DNA from: Chlorocebus sabaeus
Lineage: Eukaryota > Chordata > Mammalia > Primates > Cercopithecidae
Assembly (NCBI RefSeq): GCF_047675955.1
Contig: NC_132918.1
Location: forward strand, 89,519,106 to 89,583,105
Reading direction: 5' to 3'
Length of the DNA stretch: 64,000 nucleotides
Shown: positions 1-20,536 of the stretch, piece after piece
How the letters are laid out: every line of letters starts with the position of its first letter
How positions within the stretch are numbered: the first letter of the stretch is position 1
The notes under the pieces: generated by a model
The model's database searches: none
The model's input: the letters and a program-made list of their open reading frames with translations, nothing else
What the model was told of the DNA's origin: nothing
Position numbers and translations under genes: made by a program

Positions 1-530
1 CTCATAGAGAGAGGCTCTCCTTTTACTGTGTCCTTACATGGTGACACAGGGACAAATGAGCTATCCAGGGTCTTTTTTTTTTTTTTTGAAACAGAGTCTT
101 GCTCTGTTGCCCAGCCTGGAGTGCAGTGGGCTGTGATCTCAGCTCACTACAACCTCCGCCTCCTGGGTTCAAGTGATTCTCCTGCTTCAGCCTCCAGAGT
201 ATCTGGGATTACAGGCGCATGCCACCACACCCAGCTAATTTTTGTATTTTTAGTGGAGATGGGGTTTCGCCATGTTGGCCATGCTGGTCTTGAACTCCTG
301 ACCTCAAGTGATCCACCTGCCTCAGCCTCTCAAAGTGCTGGGATTACAGGTGTGAGCCACTGTGCCTAGCCAGGCTCTCTTTTATAAAGACACTAATCCC
401 TTTCATGAGGGCTCCACCTTCATGACCTAATCACCTCCCAAAGGCCCTACCTCCTAGTACTATCATCTTGGGTGTTAGAATTTCAACATATGAATTTTGG
501 AGAAACGCAGTCAGGCCACAGTAGATTCAG
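1..530 (-). mobile_element. MaLR-type LTR fragment, split by an Alu
   Basis: Read on the minus strand, both flanks of the Alu at 72-372 form one old ERV-L/MaLR LTR. The typical motifs are visible on the plus strand: TGACCTAATCACCTCCCAAA near 422 and TTCAACATATGAATTTTGG near 482. The left end runs off the window. The exact subfamily is not resolved. Confidence 0.75.
72..372 (-). mobile_element. AluS, full length
   Basis: A T tract is followed by GAGTCTTGCTCTGTTGCCC, and the copy ends in GAGCCACTGTGCCTAGCC, so it is an antisense Alu dimer. It interrupts the MaLR LTR. The 113-codon frame across it is Alu sequence, not a gene. Confidence 0.93.
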
Positions 531-969
531 AGGAACAGTCCAGTGAAGAGGTAATTAGAGCAAGGTACTGAGGGTCCTGAGTGCAGGAGCTTCTGTCCTC
601 ATGGGGCTGGAGTACGCCACCCTCCCAGCACATGGACTCATTCAACTACTCGGAAGCTCTCTGAACCCTGTAGTTTAGAGATTTTTTTTGTGGCGACTTC
701 ATCACCTATGCATGATTAATTATTAACTCAGTCTCCAGCCCCTCCCCACTCCTCAGAGGATGGGGGATGGGACTGAAAGTTTCAAGCTTCCAATCATGGC
801 CTGGTCTTTCTGGTGATGAGCCCTCATCCTGAGGCTGTCCCAGAGACCACCAGGATTCACCTCATTAGAATAAAAGATGCTCTTACCACCCAGGAAATCA
901 CAAGGGATTTAGGAGCTCTGTGTCAGGAGCCAAGGGCAGAGACTACATAACATATTTCTTATTACATCA
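531..969. other. No recognisable feature
   Basis: Mixed-composition sequence between two MaLR LTR pieces. I see no coding frame, RNA gene or clear repeat. Confidence 0.5.
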
Positions 970-1392
970 CAGGAATGAATCAAGGTTAAATGAGGTTATG
1001 ATGGTGGGACCCTGATCTGGTAGGATTAGTGTTCTTATGACACACTAAAAAAAAAAAAAAGCACTAAAAAGTGCTTTCTTTTTCTCTCTCTCTCCCTCCC
1101 ACTCCCTCTCCCTCTTTCTCTCTCCCTGCCCATACCCAGGCCCCAGGAGAGGCCATGTGAGGGCACAGCTGGAAGGTGGCCATCTGAAGTCAGGAGGACA
1201 GCCTGCAGAAGCCATATTGCCCAGATTCTTGATCCTAAACTTCTAGCCTTTAGAACTGTGAAAAAAATAATTTCTTGAATTTTCTGTCAAATAAACAAAC
1301 AAAAAAATACAAAAACAAAACAAATTAATGAATTTTTGTTGTTTAAGCCAGAAACAATATTTTGTTATGGGGGCATGAGCTGACTAATACAT
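970..1392 (+). mobile_element. MLT1-type MaLR LTR
   Basis: Carries GGCCATGTGAGGGCACAG, GGTGGCCATCTG, CTTCTAGCCTTTAGAACTGTG and a 3' end near TGACTAATAC, the usual order of an MLT1 LTR on the plus strand. It holds an A tract near 1048 and a CT-rich patch at about 1078-1130. Confidence 0.75.
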
Positions 1393-1394
1393 AT

Positions 1395-2346
<952 letters not shown>

Positions 2347-2419
2347 TGGGCTCGAGCTATCCTCCAGCCTTGGCTTCCCAAAGTGCTGGGATCACACGCA
2401 TGAGCCACCATGCCTGGCC
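2347..2419 (-). mobile_element. Alu 5'-end fragment
   Basis: About 70 bp matching the antisense of an Alu left end (TTCCCAAAGTGCTGGGATCA to CATGCCTGGCC). The rest of the element is absent. Confidence 0.7.
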
Positions 2420-2536
2420 CTTAGCCACTGTTTTAAAGCACATTTTACAAAAAGGAAAAGTTAAGGAACTTTCTCCAGGAACACTCAGCAAGTACCTGGT
2501 AGATGAAATCCAATCTAAATTCTCTGATTAACTTAG

Positions 2537-2903
<367 letters not shown>

Positions 2904-3525
2904 TGGTTAAATCTTTATCAGCATACTTGGTTATTTCTTAGAATAAATTTCTAGCAAGAGAATGAATTGCTGGGAGCACCTTTCTGAAGCTGTGCTCAGG
3001 TGGCTGCCTTGGTCAAGTGTCAGGTCACCCACCTTCTCGGAACCACAGCTGGAAAGCATTTGATCTGTCTAAGTCCTAGGTCACATGCCAGTTTGTTGTT
3101 TTTGAATTTTCGTCTCTTTTAGAGTCCTCGTACAGGACATGTAGAGAAGCTACCGTGGGAGCTGCTAGTCTGGTATCATTTTGAAACAGCAAAGTCTTGT
3201 TTAATTTGATTCTCTGAAGGTCCCCGAGCCCCTGCCATGTGACTGTCACGGTGTTATTATTTTGCACTCAGAGAACTTAGTCTCCTGTGTGCATGGGCAC
3301 TGGGGAGGGAGGAGGGAAGCAGGAGCTTACACAGCTCTCTTGAGTGCCGTGTAGACGGTGCCAAGCCATATTATAAAGGGTTCTGACAGCCCAGAGAACA
3401 GCATAAATTAGGGTTTGAGAAGGTGGATTTGAGAGCTAAGGGACCAGGGAAAGACTTGGAGAAAGGCCTAGAGATGTGGGAAGACTTTGGGGGTAAAGAC
3501 CTTGTGGTCACAGTGAAACGAGTGT

Positions 3526-3568
<43 letters not shown>

Positions 3569-3896
3569 CGCGCGCGCGCACACTGCTGTGTTTACGTGCA
3601 GGGGATGTTTAAGAGGATATGGTTTACTACTGTGGAAAGAGTAAGTGGCGTGAAGCTTTGAATGAGAGGCCAACAAGGCTAGTCCCTGTACCATAAGCAA
3701 CAGGAAACTAGAGAAGGACTTTTAAAAATAATACATAGTTGAAGCAGGGCAGTCCAGCCAGCAACAAAAACAGACTGTCTATTAGGCTGTAGCTTGGTGC
3801 CAGTGTTGCTCTCTTCCCCACCCCTCCTTTCCACTGGTGATTAGGAGAGCAGAGCTGGGGAAGATGAGCTTACTCTCAGAGGCCTGAAGAATGTGC
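2904..3896. other. Unique sequence with one microsatellite
   Basis: Contains the TG/CG tract at 3529-3583 and otherwise no gene or repeat I recognise. Short frames on both strands (63-109 codons) show no domain. Confidence 0.5.
3529..3583. repeat. (TG)n(CG)n alternating tract
   Basis: About 16 TG units run directly into about nine CG units and then CACAC. The whole 55 bp is strictly alternating pyrimidine-purine, the composition that favours left-handed Z-DNA. Confidence 0.97.
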
Positions 3897-4396
<500 letters not shown>

Positions 4397-4704
4397 TGAT
4401 TCAGGCAATATCTAAACCCACATTGAATGGTGTTTCCAAATCTATTCAACCTGTCTCACAGTCTAGTTCTAATCATTTTGGAGTTTGGTGCTTTAAAAGG
4501 CAACGGTAGTGAAGACAGGGAGGTTGAAGGCCCAACGTACAGTTACTGAAATGCACAGGGTCCTGGCTTTCGTGCCCAGAGAAGTTACAATAGAATCAGC
4601 GAATCTGTTGCTAGGGAGATGAAGCAGGCCTGATGATGGACAGAGGAGAATTTGGGCTGGGGCAGTTTAGGAAGTTTTCCTGGGGCGTAAAAATTGCTAT
4701 TTCT

Positions 4705-6724
<2,020 letters not shown>

Positions 6725-6725
6725 T

Positions 6726-6744
6726 CACACACACACACACACAC
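6726..6744. repeat. Short (CA)n tract
   Basis: About nine CA units just 3' of the Alu tail. Confidence 0.9.
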
Positions 6745-6749
6745 CCCAG

Positions 6750-7490
6750 TGCCTCTCCTCCCACAGTCTTCATTATCTCCATAAACTGAAACTCCTTCCA
6801 GCTGCTTAGGCTTCAAAGTTTGAAGCCATCCTGTATTCCTCTTGGTCCTTCGCTTCATAGATGTCATCAGCAAACCCCACTTGCCCTACCATCAAAATAT
6901 ATTCAGAATCCCTCACATCTCCTTTCTCTTTACCATCCTAGAGCAAGACATCATTATCTCACCTCTGGAGTGTTCTAGCGGCCTCCTAGCTGGCCCCATA
7001 CAGTCAGATGGATTCTCTCTGCCACTCAAAACCTCCACGGGTTCTTTTTCCCTGGCCCCGGCCCCCTCCCTCTGAGCTGCTCTCCCACCCACTGTCCCTT
7101 GCCCACTCTGCTGCAGCCACTCTGGCCCTTTCCTGGTCCTTGAACAAGGTGAGCACTCTTCAGCCTCCAGCGAGCTCACTCTTCCCACAGATATTTGTGT
7201 AGCTTTATCCCTTCGCTTTCTTCGTGCCTCTGTGGAAATGCCACCTCAAACGATCTAAAATGGCATTTCCCTCCTCCACTGCACTCTTGCCCCCTTATTT
7301 CGCCATATTTTTCTCCATTGCATTTAGCACAGCTCAGCATATTATCTACTCACCAGTTTGTTTATTGCCTGCCATCCCTCTACTAGAACATATAAGTCAG
7401 GGAGGGCAAGACCTTCATTTTGCCTGCTGCTAAATCCCCAGTGCTTGGTATCTAGTAGACGCTCAATAAATATGTGTTAAGTGGGGGATT
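6750..7490 (+). mobile_element. L2 LINE, 3' portion
   Basis: A long degraded L2 on the plus strand. GGCCTCCTAGCTGGCC near 6980, a pyrimidine-rich middle, then the classic 3' end CCCAGTGCTTGGTATCTAGT with AGACGCTCAATAAATATGTG at 7437-7477. No intact reverse-transcriptase frame remains. Confidence 0.8.
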
Positions 7491-7503
7491 AAAAAGCCCT
7501 TAG

Positions 7504-10352
<2,849 letters not shown>

Positions 10353-10362
10353 GATCATGCAC

Positions 10363-10367
<5 letters not shown>

Positions 10368-10393
<26 letters not shown>

Positions 10394-10841
10394 ACTTTAA
10401 GTTCTAGGGTACATGTGCACAACGTGCAGGTTTGTTACATATGTATACTTGTGCCATGTTGGTGTGCTGCACCCATTAACTCGTCATTTACATTAGTTAT
10501 ATCTCCTAATGCCATCCCTCCCTCCTCCCCGCTCCCCACAACAGGCCCCAGTGTGTGATGTTCCCCTTCCTGTGTCCAAGTGATCTCATTGTTCAATTCC
10601 CACCTATGGGTGAGAACATGCGGTTTTTGGTTTTCTGTCCTCGCGATAGTTTGCTGAGAATGATGGTTTCCAGCTGCGTCCGTGTCCCTACAAAGGACAC
10701 AAACTCATCCTTTTTTATGGCTGCATAGTATTCCATGGTGTGTATGTGCCACGTTTTCTTAATCCAGTCTGTCACTGATGGACATTTGGGTTGATTCCAA
10801 GTCTTTGCTATTGTGAATAGTGCTGCAATAAACATACGTGT
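10368..10841 (-). mobile_element. 5'-truncated L1PA-type insertion
   Basis: The minus strand reads the last part of L1 ORF2 (for example MEYYAAIKKDEFVSF and TWNQPKCPSVTDWIKK), then a short 3' UTR and an ATAAT-type tail that appears on the plus strand as a TTA repeat at 10368-10392. The insertion is about 474 bp of a 6-kb element. It is bounded by a perfect 15-bp target-site duplication, GATCATGCACTTTTT, at 10353-10367 and 10842-10856. The T run at the junction fits the TT/AAAA cut preference of the L1 endonuclease. It is a dead-on-arrival copy and encodes only an ORF2 tail. Confidence 0.95.
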
Positions 10842-10856
10842 GATCATGCACTTTTT

Positions 10857-12790
10857 GAATGGCTGCCAGCAGCTGACGAGCTGAAGAAGTCTCTGATTTT
10901 GTTGATGCAATTTTAGGTAGGATCAGGTAGGGCCGAAGCTCACAGCAGTAACCCCAGAAGGTCTTCCAGGCCTCGCTCCTTTCCAAGAGCTCAGGAGATG
11001 CAGAAATGAGGTGGTTCAAGCTTGTCCGGAAGGGGACATAGACTCTCGCGCCTGGAAAAACATTAAAGGTCACGCAGGCCAGCCCATTCCCTTTGTAGCT
11101 GGGGAAGCCAAGACCCAGGAAGAAGAGAGTCCCGTGGGGGCGGAGGGTGAGGTAGTGGGAGAGAGGGTAAGAAGCCGGAGCCCCGAGCGTTCACCCTCAA
11201 ATCTTCGTGCTGGAAGGAGTATGAAAGGGCACACTGACCCCCATAAACAACAAGACGCCTGCAGTCCAGGGTTTTACCATCTACAAGGGGGTACTGCCAG
11301 AGCCTCAGCTGCCCCTGGTGTCCTCCAAACCCTAAGCCTAGCCAGGCTCTCTCCAGACAGAACAGTATGGTGTGATTTGGAGTGAGAAGGCACCCAAGGG
11401 AACTCCCTTCTACTCACAGAGACTAACACCTCGCGACTTCTACAGTGACCAGCTCCCCGCTGATGGGCCAGTGCCTGCATGGCCACACAAGGCCTGGGCT
11501 GCAGGGCCCCTCCTGCGCTCCCAAGCCATGGCCGTGTGATGAACTTTTACCAACAGAAGCCAACAGAAGTTACAGCTCACTTCCGGTTCGTGATGGTGAA
11601 GAAAAAGTTTTGCTTTCTCTTCTGTCCATCCGGCTGGAAGCAAAGGATTCCAAGATGGTGAAGACAGACATGGGCACAGCCAGGATGCCCAGTTTGGAAG
11701 ACAGCTGTGTTGCAGTGCCGCCCCCACCAGCTCCCCCCACATCCTACCTGGAAATGAAAGAGAAATAAATAAGTTTTTGTTGTGTCCGAAACCGAGATCG
11801 GGAGTGGGGAGGGCGGGCTGCGGCTGGTGCCAACAGTCCTGGTTAACACAGATGTTATGTCACTGTCCAGGTGACCCCACTTCCCACCCATCACTCAGGT
11901 CTTCTTTCCAGAGACGTCTCGCGGCCCCCTCTTTCTCACCCCTCCTCCCATCCTGCCCTGTCATAGGTGTCTGATGCCACCGCGCCTCTCCTCTGGCCGC
12001 TCCTCTCTTCCCTCACCATCTCTCCTCACTGTGTACCACCTCAATGCTCAGACGGCCCCTTCTCCCCCTGAAAGTGCCTTTCCCACTCTGCCAGAACCGT
12101 TTCTCTAAAGGGCCCTCTGACCCTCTTCAGTCACTCAAACAACACACCTAGACCTTCCCCTGGAATCTTCTGGATCCCGCAGTCACTGCTGGATCCCTTG
12201 AAGCAAAGCTGCTGGTGAATAACAATATTCTCTTTGGGTTTGCAAACGCCCCGAAGAAGTCTCTGTTATCACCTTTATTGTTTAAGAGGGACAATAATTG
12301 AAGAGGACTATTTACATGTTTTTGATAACAACAACAATAATAGCAATGACAGGAATGATAACCCAGCCTTTTTTTTTTTTTTTTCCATTGTAGAAACTTC
12401 CAGTCATTCACCCTATCAATCCCTGAAAAGAGTTCTTCCTCCCTTACTCTTCCCTTCTGGGACATGACCTGGGTTTCTACATCTAATCTCTGAGATCCTG
12501 GGGCGGTACACCACATGGATTTTTTTTTTTTTAATTGCATCAGGCCATAGAGGATTTTTTTTTCTTTTTGGCTGAGAAGACAATGAAATTTACGTTCTTT
12601 CCCACCCTCCTGAAGGAAGAAACATTTCAGGGGGCACCACACCTAAACATCCTGGGCATTTCCAGCAAATCTCAGTTCATGGTGAGACGCAGGAGGGAAA
12701 TCATGCAGCTGAGACCTATGGTACTCCAGTTAGATTTTCGGTGACACTGGCCTAGGATTTTATGCATGTTGCTCTTGACTTGCTCCTGAC
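10857..12790. other. 1.9 kb of unique sequence, no gene supported
   Basis: GC-richer than its surroundings between 11.0 and 12.1 kb. Frames of 100-164 codons occur on both strands and overlap one another; none has a recognisable domain. Short AAC/AAT repeats lie near 12325-12345 and T tracts at 12368 and 12520. Confidence 0.5.
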
Positions 12791-13093
12791 TTTTTTTGTT
12801 TGTTTGTTTTTGAGACAGAGTCTCACTCTGTTGCCCAGACTGGAGTGCAGTGGCATGATCTCGGCTCACTGCAACCTCCGCCCCCAGGTTCAGGTGATTC
12901 TCCTGCCTCGGCCTCCCAAGTAGCTGGGATTACAGGAGCACACCACCACCACGCCTAGCTAATTTTTGTATTTTTAGTAGAGACGGGGTTTCACCATGTT
13001 GGCCAGGCTGGTCTTGAACCCCTGACCTCATGATCCACCCACGTCAGCCTCTCAAAGTGCTAGGATTACAGGGGTAAGCCACCGTGCCCAGGC
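12791..13093 (-). mobile_element. AluS, full length
   Basis: Antisense Alu with a TTTG-repeat tail and left end GCCACCGTGCCCAGGC. Confidence 0.94.
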
Positions 13094-13194
13094 ACATATA
13101 GATTTTTACAGTTCGAAATTGTCCTATTTAATTAATGGTGTAATCAAATAAATACACAATCATTGTGTATTCATTTAATTACATGTCTACTGTC

Positions 13195-13322
13195 TTTCTC
13201 TCCCACCAGAATATGAACTCCACGACAGCAGGAATTGTATCTATTTTACTCACTTCTGTCTCCCCAGGACCTGCACAGAACTCAACCATCATTAGTTGAG
13301 TGAATAAATGAATAAATGAATA
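13195..13322 (+). mobile_element. L2 3' end
   Basis: ATGAACTCCACGACAGCAGG and CCCCAGGACCTGCACAGAAC, followed by GAGTGAATAAATGAATAAAT: the standard L2 3' terminus with its AATGAATA repeat. Confidence 0.75.
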
Positions 13323-13337
13323 AGAAAAGTAGATATG

Positions 13338-13637
13338 GGCCAGGTGCGGTGGCTCGCGCCTGTAATCTCAGCACTTTGGGAGGCCGAGGTAGGCGGATCA
13401 CCAGGTTAGGAGATCGAGACCATCCTGGCTAACATGGTGAAACCCCGTCTCCACTAAAAATACAAAAATTTAGCCGGGCATGGTGGCAGGTGCCTGTAAT
13501 TCCAGCTACTTAGGAGGCTGAGGCAGGAGAATAGTTTGAACCTGGGAGGTGGAGCTTGCAGTGAGCCAAGATTGTGCGACAGCACTCCAGCCTGGGTGAC
13601 AGAGTGAGACTCTGTCTCAAAAAAAAAAAAAAAAAGT
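13338..13637 (+). mobile_element. AluY-like, full length
   Basis: Contains GAGATCGAGACCATCCTGGC, the Y/Sc-type diagnostic. Flanked by AGATATGG on both sides (about 13331 and 13639). Confidence 0.94.
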
Positions 13638-13660
13638 GAGATATGGATGGGCTTTTTTAA

Positions 13661-13995
<335 letters not shown>

Positions 13996-13996
13996 T

Positions 13997-14639
13997 ATGG
14001 TGTGATTTTTTACCCTCTCTATCTGCAGGAAAAGCTGTGAGTCCCCAAGTGCACAGAGTATTGCCAGATAGAAGAAGGACTCTGCAGGAGAATGGCTAGG
14101 GGTTCCCTTTAGCCACAGAGCAGTTTCTGACTTACAACTCACCTGACTTTCCTTTGCCGCCACTGTCGCCGAAGGGTGTATATTACTCTAGTGGCGGGAT
14201 GGACATGCCTCCAGCCATCATTCAGGTCACCAAACTAACTCCCCTTCCTGGATTCTAGGCTTCCCATTAGCCTTCTGATTGTGATTTTGGCTTCCCGTGC
14301 TGATTTCCATAAAAAAAGAGAGCAGGCGGGTCAGGCTGACTCAAACTCCTGCTTCCCCGGCATTGATACATTTCATTACAAACTCCTCCTGGGCATTCTG
14401 CTCTGTCCCCTCCAGTCTCCTCTGAGCGGGTCAGCTTTGGAATCCCATTGACTGTGGGGTGCTGAACCTACAAGGCCAGACTCTGAACAGTGGCTACGTC
14501 TGTCACAAGTTGCTGCCCGGTGAAGGTTCTCAGCAGCGGCCCAGCTGGCCCTTCCCAGGCACCAGCCAGCATTGCTGCAAGATTTGTTCCGCATTTTCCC
14601 ACAGACGCAGCAATGCCACTTAGAGGAGTTTATATGAAG
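13997..14639. other. No recognisable feature
   Basis: Unique sequence. Frames of 77-135 codons on both strands overlap and show no domain. Confidence 0.5.
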
Positions 14640-14705
14640 GAGATAATTGGATCCATATGTAAAGACATATGTCAAAAAGGTATTCACTGTGGCATTGTCA
14701 CCTCC

Positions 14706-15440
14706 CCTCAATCCCCCAGTACCTCAGCTGAAGGTATTGGTGGTAGTACTTTGGTATCCCAGGGTGTCCTCAGAGTTTGGGTGCCAGAGCCCCTCAGTCT
14801 CCAAGTTACACAGCCCAGAGGGACTTCACTGATGGTGTTGTCTCTCACTATACCTGAAGAGGAAGGGTTGGTGACGGAGGAGCAGTTGGCTTGGTAATCT
14901 GCCAAAGCCCAGAAGTGGGTAAAGCTTTGGCCTTCATTAGTGAGTATGAGGCAGCCATGCCTCTTGCTGGAAGCACAAGTGGAGTTCTGCCTGCAGAGCA
15001 GCAACTGGCCTGGGTAAGCTGGACCTTGGACCAGGAGCTGGTCCAGTCCTCAGTTCTGGCTCTTTCCAGAGGTAGGTTAGCCGGGGCAGGTTTGCAAGCT
15101 GACCTGGAAGTCAGCCAGGGTCAGGATGGGCTCCAGGCACTGACGAATCCTTAAGGCCTTCCCCTGGAGTATGGCAGCTTCTCCAGCAGCACCAATGGCC
15201 CCTTTATACTCTTTTATCCTAGAGGAGAACCACAAAGCCTGCCGCCCACCTGCCCATCCTCCAGAGACCTTAGCCCCACAATCACCCCCAAACACTTACT
15301 ACTTTGGAGGAAGCAAAGTGCTTTTAGTTTCCAAAGACAATTCACATTCCCAAGGGTGGCCAAGATGAGCTCTTTCCCTAAAGCAGGAACTAACCCTCCA
15401 AGTTAGTAAAAAACTGAGAACACCGAATCGATCAATCAAT
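14706..15440. other. 0.7-kb segment interrupting the L1M remnant
   Basis: I do not recognise this sequence. It contains the block at 15171-15282 that recurs inside the RPL23A pseudogene 3 kb away. Minus-strand frames of 98 and 72 codons have no domain I can name. Confidence 0.45.
15171..15282 (+). repeat. Copy A of a ~110-bp dispersed duplication
   Basis: Starts near GCAGCTTCTCCAGCAGCACC and ends near GACCTTAGCCCC. It matches, with roughly one difference in five or six bases by eye, the segment split by an Alu at 18214-18640. Its core GCAAAGC..CACCTGCCCAT..TCTCCAGAGACC-type block also occurs inverted at 18768-18807. Confidence 0.75.
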
Positions 15441-15537
15441 CAGGGTGTGGTTGACTGTATGAAGTTCTCTTCATGCAGTGGTCTGCTATGCAGCCATTCA
15501 AATGAAATTGTGAAGCTGTATAAATGATTTAGTGTAG

Positions 15538-15849
<312 letters not shown>

Positions 15850-16072
15850 TTAGTGTAAAGAAGAATATGACAAACTGCCTTTTATACTCTGGTCCCAATT
15901 TTGCCAAAATATGGATGTGTGAGTGTAAACACGTGCCTGGAGAAAACGGAATGACAGTCATCAAAATACTCGCAGTGGTTAACTCTGGGCAGTGAGATTT
16001 CTGGTAAGTCTTTTTTATACTTCTCTGTACTGTTTGAAGTTTCACAGTAAGCATGTTTATCTTATCAAAGTC

Positions 16073-16654
16073 TGATAGAAGCCAAGTGAGAGTGGCATTG
16101 ACCCTGCTGACACCGCGCGGCCAGCACACCCCGGATCCGATAGCCTCTGCGGCAGGCCTTCCCATTTCAAGAGTCTACGATTCTAAGACGCCAAATGGTA
16201 TCTCCAGATCAAAACTATTTATAAGAATCATTTCCTTCAGGATGAGTTGTAACTTCCACTAGCTACTTGTATGTTTCGATGACATCATCTCTGAGATTTA
16301 TGTGAAATGACTCCTTTTCCTTGATGTTATCAAGGAGTTTGAGCAGTTGAGTTCCTTATAGTTCTTTGTGTTTAAACCATATCTGAAGAAGCTGTCATTT
16401 GTCAAGGTTTAATTGTTTCCATTATTTTTTTCCTGGTGAGTTTCCAGATATTGCTGGGCAGCTTTGATAAAGACACTCGAAAAGAAGACATTAAGAAATG
16501 GATGGAACATGGTCACCAGTTCCAGGTTCTAGGCCACTTTTCAGCTGTGTCATCTGGAGTTAGTCATTTCTTTCTGGGTATTTTCTCACTTATATGAAAT
16601 TGGAGGGGAGGGTAAGAGGGACATTAGACAAGATTATTTTGAAGATCCTGGCCT
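16073..16654. other. No recognisable feature
   Basis: AT-rich unique sequence; no gene or repeat that I can assign. Confidence 0.5.
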
Positions 16655-16783
16655 GGCCGGGCATGGTGGCTCACACCTGTAATCACAGCTCTTAGGGAGG
16701 CAGAGGCGGGAGGATAGCTTGAACCCAGGAGTTCAAGACCTGCCTGGACAATATAGCAAGACCTCGTTCTAAAAAAAAATATA
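16655..16783 (+). mobile_element. FLAM/AluJ left monomer
   Basis: GGCCGGGCATGGTGGCTCAC to AGCAAGACCTCG, then a short A tail and TATATA. No right arm. Confidence 0.8.
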
Positions 16784-17081
16784 TATATCCTGTCCAGCTC
16801 TGCCTGCCTATGATGAGTTTATAATTCTGAGCTTATAATAGCATATTTTATAGTCCTAGTGCCAAGTATTCTTAAAGTTATCTCCATATCTAAGTCTTTC
16901 AATAAATAGAAAAGTATATTGTTGACTAGGGCCTTAGAGGCCAATGCTTGAATCCTTCCCAAGCTACCCTTGCTAGGTGGTCACCCTGTGTCAACTAACA
17001 CCTACGGGGACAAGAAACTCCCTCCCTCCCGAGGTAGCTCATTTCTCTTTATTTGTAATGAGCATTCAAAAGGTGTTTCTT

Positions 17082-17610
<529 letters not shown>

Positions 17611-17700
17611 TTAGAATTAGCCAGCCAGACTCAGATTAGATGATCCCAATTTTGTTGGCAACTTCCAAAGCATGGTCATTAGGAGCCAGTGGACACATGT

Positions 17701-17797
17701 CTTCTTCTCTCCATCAGGTCGACTCAGTGTTGGCCTTGGCCACATCGGTGTCATGGAGCTCCTTCCCTTCTTCTCTCCATCAGGTCGACTCAGTGTT
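17701..17797 (-). repeat. 66-bp internal duplication in the RPL23A pseudogene
   Basis: CTTCTTCTCTCCATCAGGTC followed by GACTCAGTGTT occurs at 17701 and again at 17767, so the offset is 66 bp (22 codons). The duplicated part covers the SRPDGEKK-coding segment and keeps the frame. Confidence 0.9.
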
Positions 17798-17858
17798 GAC
17801 CTTGGCTCCTTCACAGCCTGTTCCATCTGGTTCTTGTTGGCTTTAACAATCCACAGTG

Positions 17859-18640
<782 letters not shown>

Positions 18641-18767
18641 CTCAGGGTCAGTGGAAACTTGAGGCTGGCATAGTGGTCAAGCTCGTTTCTTCTGGGGGCA
18701 CTCTTCCAAGAATATCTGGGCTACCTCTGGAGTCGCAGTGTCTTGGGCCACCAGAGGTGGATGACAT

Positions 18768-18807
18768 GGTCTCTGGAGAATGGGCAGGTGCATGGAAGGC
18801 TTTGTCC
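18768..18807 (-). repeat. Inverted copy C of the duplicated core
   Basis: The minus strand reads GACAAAGCCTTCCATGCACC then TGCCCATTCTCCAGAGACC. This matches copy B (18586-18624) and copy A (15231-15269) in opposite orientation. The inner GCACCTGCCCATTCTCCAGA with GACC is a perfect 24-bp inverted repeat of copy B, about 145 bp apart. It replaces the basic stretch of L23a. Confidence 0.9.
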
Positions 18808-18913
18808 TGTGGACACCTCTCAGCACTGCCTTCTTGGCCCTCAAAGCCTTCATTTTGGCTTTGGCTGTGGTTTGAGGAGGGGCAGGAGCTTCCTTCTTCG
18901 CCCTGAGTGCCAT

Positions 18914-19699
18914 CCTGTGAAAAGTCCTTTCCTATTTTAGACTTCAGCACCTGAACAAGAGTAAGCAGGTATGTACGCCAAGCTCCAATGATGACCGTGA
19001 ACCCTACAGAGTTGGAAGTGTGGAAGGTGAGGCGTTGTGTCCCTTGTCTGAGACTTTGTCCTTTTGCCCTGAGCAAAAGTCTGGACCACATTGAGCTCCC
19101 CTACAACCGTGTGGCTGTCCCTTCCTTTTCTAACGCTGGCCTTTCTCCCTTCTCGTATTCCCCCTTTCTTCTGTAGCCCTAGTGGGGTCCCTGCATCTCC
19201 CAACTGCATTTTTCTGTCACCAACACTCTTATCAGAAATCTCCTGGCCCTAGTTCTCTCTTGTCCCTACAAATTGTGCAGCCTCCAGCATCTCTCACTGC
19301 TGTCCTGACTTTCTACCACTGGGTACAGAGAAGAGGCAGCTCTGAGACCCAAGAGTGGACAAAAAGGACATTCAGGATAAAAGGGACTCCCATTTCAGAG
19401 TGCAGTTTGCTCTCCCCCAAATATGTTAGGAAAAAAATTAGACCCATCTTGCACCTCAAGGATTAGTTAACTTTCAAAGGGGCTGCACACGTACTTCACA
19501 TTCCTTTTGTCAACACAGCTTTAATCTTTCCCTTTGTAGAACAGAGGTCCCTCTGCCTTCTCAGCCCTAGGTCTTCATCACAATGTGCTTTTCCATTAAC
19601 TTGGGGAAATTCTGCCCACATGTTCCTGCCTAATTCTTGGGTTCCTACTGTGGGTGGGAAGGTATGAAATGGGAGAGGCTTTAAAGAGAAAGGTTTTTA
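18914..19699. other. No recognisable feature
   Basis: Unique sequence between the RPL23A pseudogene and the ERV-L 3' LTR. Frames under 95 codons, none convincing. Confidence 0.5.
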
Positions 19700-19919
19700 T
19701 GTTTGCACCAGCCATGGTTCAGCTACAGAAACAGAGCAAGTAGGATATGTATGCTGACATATGAAGAGATTCCATGCAAGGAATTGGTTTATGCAATGGG
19801 GGGGGATGGCTAGGAAAGTCTGAAAGCCCCAGGGCAGGCCCTCAGGAAGGACAGGCAAGCTCTCAGGTGGAATTTCTTTTTCCTCAGGGAAACCTCAGCC
19901 CTGCTCTTAAGATCTTTCA

Positions 19920-20536
<617 letters not shown>

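Noticed and set aside
12148..12642. 164-codon minus-strand frame
   Set aside because: Lysine runs come from T tracts, and there is no domain or expression signal.
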